DNA from: an uncultured Megasphaera sp.
GTDB lineage: Bacteria; Bacillota; Negativicutes; Veillonellales; Megasphaeraceae
Direction: 5' to 3'
Assembly: GCA_937895695.1 (NCBI GenBank)
Contig: CALBLM010000371.1
Span: forward strand, 1-8,801
Length of the DNA stretch: 8,801 bases
Below, piece after piece: positions 5,070-8,801 of this stretch. The first letter of the stretch is position 1. Every line of letters starts with the position of its first letter. Below the pieces are notes generated by a model that worked only from the letters and a program-made list of their open reading frames with translations, was not told the DNA's origin and did no database searches. Both the position numbers and the translations under genes were made by a program.

Positions 5070-5833
5070 TTCATTTTTTACACAAAAAACGAAACGCATC
5101 TGCTGCAATTTCTGCAGATATGTTGGATCCTAACAATATTCCGCATCATGTTGCTATTATTATGGACGGCAACGGACGCTGGGCAAAACGGCGCGGTATG
5201 CCACGTAGTTATGGACATCGGGCGGGTGCAGATACATTGAAGCGTATTGTTGTTGCAGCCAGTGATTTAGGTATCAACGTATTGACTGTATATGCGTTTT
5301 CTACAGAAAACTGGAAACGGCCGGATACGGAAGTTTCCTATATTATGAAATTGATGAATGACTATCTTCGCAAAAATTTATTAGAATTAGATGAACATAA
5401 CGTCAAATTGCATTTTATTGGCGATATGAGTCGATTGAATCCTGTATTACAAGAAGCATTTCAACAAGCAGAAGCTGATATGCAACATAATACGGGCTTG
5501 ACACTCAATGTTGCTGTCAATTATGGCGGCCGTTTAGAATTGACACAAGCAATGCAGAAAATTGCGAAGGATGTGCAAAATGGGCAACTGCAGCCGGCAG
5601 ATATAACCGAACAGACTATCAGCAAGTATTTGTATACGGCACCGGAAAATGATATTGATTTGATGATTCGTCCCGGTGCAGATAAACGGGTAAGCAATTT
5701 CTTGCTTTGGCAGATGGCATATGCAGAATTTTGGTATACCGACTTATGTTGGCCGGAATTTACAAAAGAAACTTTAATAGAAGCGATTCTTGCATTTCAA
5801 GGCAGAGAACGTCGTTTTGGTGGTTTAAAATAA
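5066..5833 (+). CDS. uppS: Undecaprenyl diphosphate synthase (cis-prenyltransferase)
   Basis: A 255-residue cis-prenyltransferase adding isopentenyl diphosphate units to farnesyl diphosphate, giving the C55 carrier lipid for peptidoglycan and other surface polymers; it works at the inner face of the membrane. Motifs: HVAIIMDGNGRWAKRRG (28-44) with catalytic D34, YGHRAG (49-54), LTVYAFSTENWKRP (73-86), LNVAVNYGGR (147-156), IDLMIRPGADKRVSNFLLWQ (197-216) and AYAEFWYTDLCWPEF (218-232) with the metal-binding E221. The fifth block usually reads R-T-(S/G)-G-E; here it is R-P-G-A-D, a notable change, though R202, R208 and S210 remain. The start at 5066 is supported by AAGGTGGAG (5047-5055) 10 nt upstream and by the ATGA overlap. 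About 25 residues precede the conserved core, somewhat more than in E. coli. Confidence 0.97.
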   Translation: MIHFLHKKRNASAAISADMLDPNNIPHHVAIIMDGNGRWAKRRGMPRSYGHRAGADTLKRIVVAASDLGINVLTVYAFSTENWKRPDTEVSYIMKLMNDYLRKNLLELDEHNVKLHFIGDMSRLNPVLQEAFQQAEADMQHNTGLTLNVAVNYGGRLELTQAMQKIAKDVQNGQLQPADITEQTISKYLYTAPENDIDLMIRPGADKRVSNFLLWQMAYAEFWYTDLCWPEFTKETLIEAILAFQGRERRFGGLK

Positions 5834-5851
5834 GGTGGGTAAATACAGAAT

Positions 5852-6679
5852 ATGTTGATAAAACGAATTCTCACCGGCATTATTGGCGGTGCCCTTACAA
5901 TCTTCATTATCTATGAAGGAAATTGGTTGTTTTTTATTATGATGACGTTATTAGCCTTAGTTGGCTGGTATGAATATGGGAATTTGGTTCGTAAATTGAA
6001 AGCCAATATATCTGATCGAGTAGGTGCGGTTTGGATTATTTGTTTCTTATCAGCCTACTGGTTTGGCAGCATGAAACTGATGATGCTTTTTGCTGTAGGA
6101 ATGATGTTGTGGCTTTTATTACAAACTGTACTTTGGCATACCAAAGTAAAACCATCGGATAGTGCGTATACAGTATATGGACTGTTGTATATTACTGGTG
6201 GTTTTTGGGCTATGCTTGCGTTGCGCAGCGGCCTTATTGCCTCTTCGATGATAGATAATCTTACAAATGTCATGTTAGAACCAGCTCGTTTCCTTTTATT
6301 TTTGCTTATATTTTCTACGTGGGCCAGTGATACGTTTGCATTTGCTGTAGGAAAATTCATGGGAAAGACAAAGCTATGCCCTGCCATTAGTCCGGGAAAA
6401 ACAACGGAAGGGGCCATTGGTGGTTTTGTTGGTACGATTATTACCGCTTTGATTTTTTCACTTATCTTCCAATTTTCTTTGCTTCATGCATTAGCGATTG
6501 GCATTATCGTTGCAATAGCAGCGCCGTTAGGCGATTTGGTAGAATCTATATTGAAACGCACCTGTAATGTCAAAGATTCAGGGACATTAATTCCCGGCCA
6601 TGGTGGCGTATTGGATCGCTTTGACAGCTTGTTATTTGCCGCACCTGCTGTTTATGTATATTTAGCCCTTATTTCCTAA
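5852..6679 (+). CDS. cdsA: Phosphatidate cytidylyltransferase (CDP-diglyceride synthase)
   Basis: A 275-residue polytopic membrane enzyme that joins CTP and phosphatidic acid to make CDP-diacylglycerol, the branch point for phosphatidylglycerol, cardiolipin and phosphatidylethanolamine. Hydrophobic stretches near 5-21, 25-40, 58-70, 74-93, 107-127, 146-167, 186-208, 211-227 and 259-274 suggest about eight membrane passes. SDTFAFAVGKFMGKTKLCP (159-177) and ISPGKTTEGAIGG (179-191) are family motifs. The cytidylyltransferase signature runs from S232 through K235, R236, K241, D242 and IPGHGGVLDRFD (247-258), all key residues present. The N-terminal RILTGIIGGA is typical. The ribosome binding site AAGGTGGG (5832-5839) overlaps the uppS stop codon, with an 18-nt gap between the genes, so co-transcription is clear. 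Confidence 0.97.
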   Translation: MLIKRILTGIIGGALTIFIIYEGNWLFFIMMTLLALVGWYEYGNLVRKLKANISDRVGAVWIICFLSAYWFGSMKLMMLFAVGMMLWLLLQTVLWHTKVKPSDSAYTVYGLLYITGGFWAMLALRSGLIASSMIDNLTNVMLEPARFLLFLLIFSTWASDTFAFAVGKFMGKTKLCPAISPGKTTEGAIGGFVGTIITALIFSLIFQFSLLHALAIGIIVAIAAPLGDLVESILKRTCNVKDSGTLIPGHGGVLDRFDSLLFAAPAVYVYLALIS

Positions 6680-6682
6680 AAT

Positions 6683-6688
6683 GAGGAG
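6683..6688 (+). promoter_or_regulatory. Ribosome binding site that fixes the dxr start
   Basis: GAGGAG stands 7 nt before the ATG at 6696. The in-frame ATG at 6681 directly adjoins this motif and has no site of its own; starting at 6696 gives the expected MKKIILLGSTGSIG N-terminus. Confidence 0.9.
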
Positions 6689-6695
6689 AAACAAT

Positions 6696-7841
6696 ATGAA
6701 AAAAATTATTTTACTAGGCAGTACGGGCTCTATTGGAACACAAGCTGTAGATGTTGTGCAAGCCCATCCGGATCTCTTTTCTATTGCTGCTGTTGCTGCA
6801 CATACGAGTTGGCAACAAGTAGCACAGCAAATTAAAGCATTTCATATACCGTTGGCTTGCATGACAGATAAGAAGGCAGCCCAAAAATTGCAGGAAGAAG
6901 TTGGCAGTAAGTGTATCGTATTTAGTGGCGATGACGGATTACTTCGCCTAATCGATGAAGCTGATGCCGACATGATTTTAACATCACTCGTAGGTGCAGT
7001 TGGTATTGAACCCACGTTGCAGGCTATTGCACGTGGGTTGGATATCGCCTTGGCTAATAAAGAAACACTGGTCGCTGCAGGTGAACTCGTCATGAAAGAG
7101 GCGGCTCGTCATCACGTACGAATTTTACCGGTTGATAGTGAACACGGTGCTATTTTTCAATGTTTAGGCGGACGAAAAAAAGAAGAAATTGACAAATTGC
7201 TGATTACGGCTTCCGGCGGGCCCCATTTTCAACGTCCTTTAAGCGAATTTTCCCATATTACAGTAGAACAATGTCTTAAGCATCCTACGTGGGATATGGG
7301 CGGAAAAATTACGATTGATTCTGCTACGATGTTTAACAAGGGCTTGGAAGTCATAGAAGCACATTGGCTTTTTGATATGCCTTTTGATCAGATTGATGTT
7401 GTAATTCAACCGCAAAGCATTATTCATTCGATGGTGCAGTTTATCGATGGCTCCATATTGGCTCAATTAGGCATGCCGGATATGCGCTTGCCTATTCAAT
7501 ATGCCTTTACGTACCCGGACAGGAAATCTGTACGCGGTGCTAAGCCAATTGATTGGAAAACGCTACGTCATATTGATTTCTATGAACCGGATGATGAAAA
7601 ATTTCCGTCCCTTCCATTAGCTTATGAAGCAGGAAAAATTGGCGGTACCATGCCTTGTGTGTTGAATGGTGCGAATGAAGTAGCCGTATATGCATTTTTA
7701 CGAAAAGAAATATCATTTACGCGTATTTTTGATATTGTACGTACAGTTATGGAAAAACATGCTGTATGCCATGAAGTGACGTTAGAAGCCATTCGTCGTG
7801 CTGATGCCTGGTCACGGCAGTGTGCTGCGTCTTTACTATAG
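6696..7841 (+). CDS. dxr: 1-deoxy-D-xylulose 5-phosphate reductoisomerase
   Basis: A 381-residue cytosolic enzyme turning 1-deoxy-D-xylulose 5-phosphate into 2-C-methyl-D-erythritol 4-phosphate with NADPH, the first committed step of the MEP isoprenoid pathway. It is the target of fosmidomycin in this family. The N-terminal Rossmann motif is GSTGSIG (8-14). ALANKETLVAAGE (118-130) and PVDSEHGAIFQ (145-155) follow, with metal ligands D147 and E149. Then SGG (173-175), KHPTWDMGGKITIDSATMFN (195-214) with H196, and NKGLEVIEAHWLF (214-226) with ligand E218. LNGANEVAVYAFL (323-335) closes the enzyme core. All catalytic residues are present and length is normal. It supplies the isoprene units that UppS, two genes upstream, polymerises. 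The gap to cdsA is 16 nt. Confidence 0.98.
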   Translation: MKKIILLGSTGSIGTQAVDVVQAHPDLFSIAAVAAHTSWQQVAQQIKAFHIPLACMTDKKAAQKLQEEVGSKCIVFSGDDGLLRLIDEADADMILTSLVGAVGIEPTLQAIARGLDIALANKETLVAAGELVMKEAARHHVRILPVDSEHGAIFQCLGGRKKEEIDKLLITASGGPHFQRPLSEFSHITVEQCLKHPTWDMGGKITIDSATMFNKGLEVIEAHWLFDMPFDQIDVVIQPQSIIHSMVQFIDGSILAQLGMPDMRLPIQYAFTYPDRKSVRGAKPIDWKTLRHIDFYEPDDEKFPSLPLAYEAGKIGGTMPCVLNGANEVAVYAFLRKEISFTRIFDIVRTVMEKHAVCHEVTLEAIRRADAWSRQCAASLL

Positions 7842-7856
7842 AAAGGTTGTCATACA

Positions 7857-8801
7857 GTGGGAATAACAATTGCAGCAACTGTTTTTGTATTTAGTTTAAT
7901 TGTTTTTGTGCATGAATTTGGCCATTTTATGACTGCTAAATTAACAGGAATGCAAGTGGATGAATTTGCGATTGGTTTTGGACCTAAAATTTACAGCCAT
8001 CAACATGGCTCGACGTTATATTCACTGCGGGCGATACCTCTCGGTGGTTTTAACCGTATTGCTGGTATGACAGAAGTAGAAGAACTCAATGAAAAATCTT
8101 TTTTAAATAAGCCAGTTCTTTCTCGGTTACTCGTTATCGCAGCCGGTGCTATCATGAATTTTATTTTAGCACTGGTATTAATATGGGGAATAACCTTTGC
8201 GGTTGGTACAATGGACGTTTCAACAGAACCTGTAGTGGGTTCTGTTATGACTGGCTCGGCGGCCGAAAAAGCCTCTATGCAGCAGGGCGATCGCATTATT
8301 TCTATCGGCGGTACTGCTATTGATACATGGAGTGATATTTCTAAAGTAGTTGCTAAGCACAGTAAAGAAGTCGTACCGGTTGTTGTCAATCGTGATGGTG
8401 AAACGATAACATTAGATATGATTCCAAAGACGGACACCCAATCGAATCGGGTAGTGTTAGGTGTCATGCCTGTCATTACTGAACAGTCTCATGGATTTTT
8501 TGAATCTGCTGGCATGGCAGTTTCACGAACTGGCACCATTTGCAAAATGATGCTTGTCGGGTTATATGAAATGGTGACAGGTGCCCAGAAAGCGGAAGTC
8601 GCCGGGCCGCTTGGCGTGGCACAGCTGGCAGGACAGGTTGCTTCTGTTGGTTTTGTGAATTTGCTGATGTTTACGGCTTTTTTAAGTTTAAACTTGGGAA
8701 TTTTAAATTTACTTCCCATTCCTATGCTAGATGGCGGTTATATTATTTTATTGCTTTTAGAAGGTATTACAGGTCGTCGTATGCCTAAACAAGCATTACG
8801 A
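7857..8801 (+). CDS. rseP: RseP-type site-2 intramembrane metalloprotease (cut by window end)
   Basis: The first 315 residues of a zinc protease that cleaves transmembrane segments, usually as the second cut in releasing membrane-bound anti-sigma factors or clearing signal-peptide remnants. HEFGH (19-23) in the first membrane helix is the HExxH zinc site. FGPKIYS and PLGGFNRIAGM (61-71) match the membrane-reentrant region. A second helix spans about 91-115, a single PDZ domain about 126-190 (QQGDRIISIGGTAI, 142-155), and helices near 262-283 and 294-303. NLLPIPMLDGG (284-294) holds the third zinc ligand, D292. One PDZ is the Firmicute pattern; E. coli RseP has two. The start is GTG at 7857 with AAAGG (7842-7846) 10 nt upstream and 15 nt after dxr. 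No stop before the window ends; by family size perhaps 20-40 residues are missing. Confidence 0.96.
   Translation, partial: MGITIAATVFVFSLIVFVHEFGHFMTAKLTGMQVDEFAIGFGPKIYSHQHGSTLYSLRAIPLGGFNRIAGMTEVEELNEKSFLNKPVLSRLLVIAAGAIMNFILALVLIWGITFAVGTMDVSTEPVVGSVMTGSAAEKASMQQGDRIISIGGTAIDTWSDISKVVAKHSKEVVPVVVNRDGETITLDMIPKTDTQSNRVVLGVMPVITEQSHGFFESAGMAVSRTGTICKMMLVGLYEMVTGAQKAEVAGPLGVAQLAGQVASVGFVNLLMFTAFLSLNLGILNLLPIPMLDGGYIILLLLEGITGRRMPKQALR

Noticed and set aside
5707..5916. 69-codon plus-strand frame across the uppS/cdsA junction
   Set aside because: Out of frame with both genes and covered by their conserved motifs; no ribosome binding site.
8000..8476. 158-codon open frame on the minus strand opposite rseP
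   Set aside because: It lies entirely antisense to conserved RseP sequence, has low-complexity Ser/Thr/Ile-rich composition and no recognisable ribosome binding site or domain.

Overview
The window is a chromosomal housekeeping region in which every gene is on the + strand. The AT-rich DNA, strong AGGAGG ribosome binding sites, Firmicute-type promoters and the gene order rpsB-tsf-pyrH-frr-(small ORF)-uppS-cdsA-dxr-rseP suggest a low-to-mid GC Firmicute. The protein style (a short EF-Ts, and a DUF348/G5/3D protein next to rpsB) fits the Negativicutes, for example a Veillonella- or Megasphaera-like organism. That placement is inference from gene order and sequence style, not a database result.

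Layout: (1) 2-316 is the 3' end of ppk (polyphosphate kinase), closed by a strong terminator hairpin at 332-372. (2) 317-596 is an AT-rich spacer ending in a promoter for a single cell-wall gene (597-1574), a membrane-anchored G5/3D-domain protein, which has its own weak terminator. (3) 1575-1911 holds one clear extended -10 promoter, a possible second one, and a leader of about 110 nt ahead of rpsB. rpsB (ribosomal protein S2) and tsf (EF-Ts) follow, separated by a perfect 11-bp hairpin; tsf is followed by a perfect 12-bp hairpin with a short T-run. (4) Only 37 nt after that hairpin begins a tightly packed block: pyrH (UMP kinase), frr (ribosome recycling factor), an 82-residue protein I do not recognise, uppS (undecaprenyl diphosphate synthase), cdsA (CDP-diglyceride synthase), dxr (MEP-pathway reductoisomerase) and rseP (site-2 protease, cut off by the window end).

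The block joins translation (S2, EF-Ts, RRF) and pyrimidine nucleotide supply (UMP kinase) to envelope building. Dxr starts isoprenoid precursor synthesis, UppS makes the C55 carrier lipid for peptidoglycan, CdsA activates phosphatidate for phospholipids, and RseP is an intramembrane protease that often has envelope-stress roles. From frr to uppS the genes overlap by 1 and 4 nt, so translational coupling is likely; later gaps are 15-18 nt.

There is no mobile element, CRISPR array, tRNA or rRNA gene. The least ordinary items are the 82-residue ORF between frr and uppS (which resembles a compact, cytosolic PASTA-like unit), the hairpin cluster in its first 80 nt, an altered substrate-binding motif in UppS (RPGAD in place of the usual RT(S/G)GE), the structured rpsB leader, and the two intercistronic hairpins that may set expression steps along the operon. 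I found no clear evidence of an undescribed multi-gene system.
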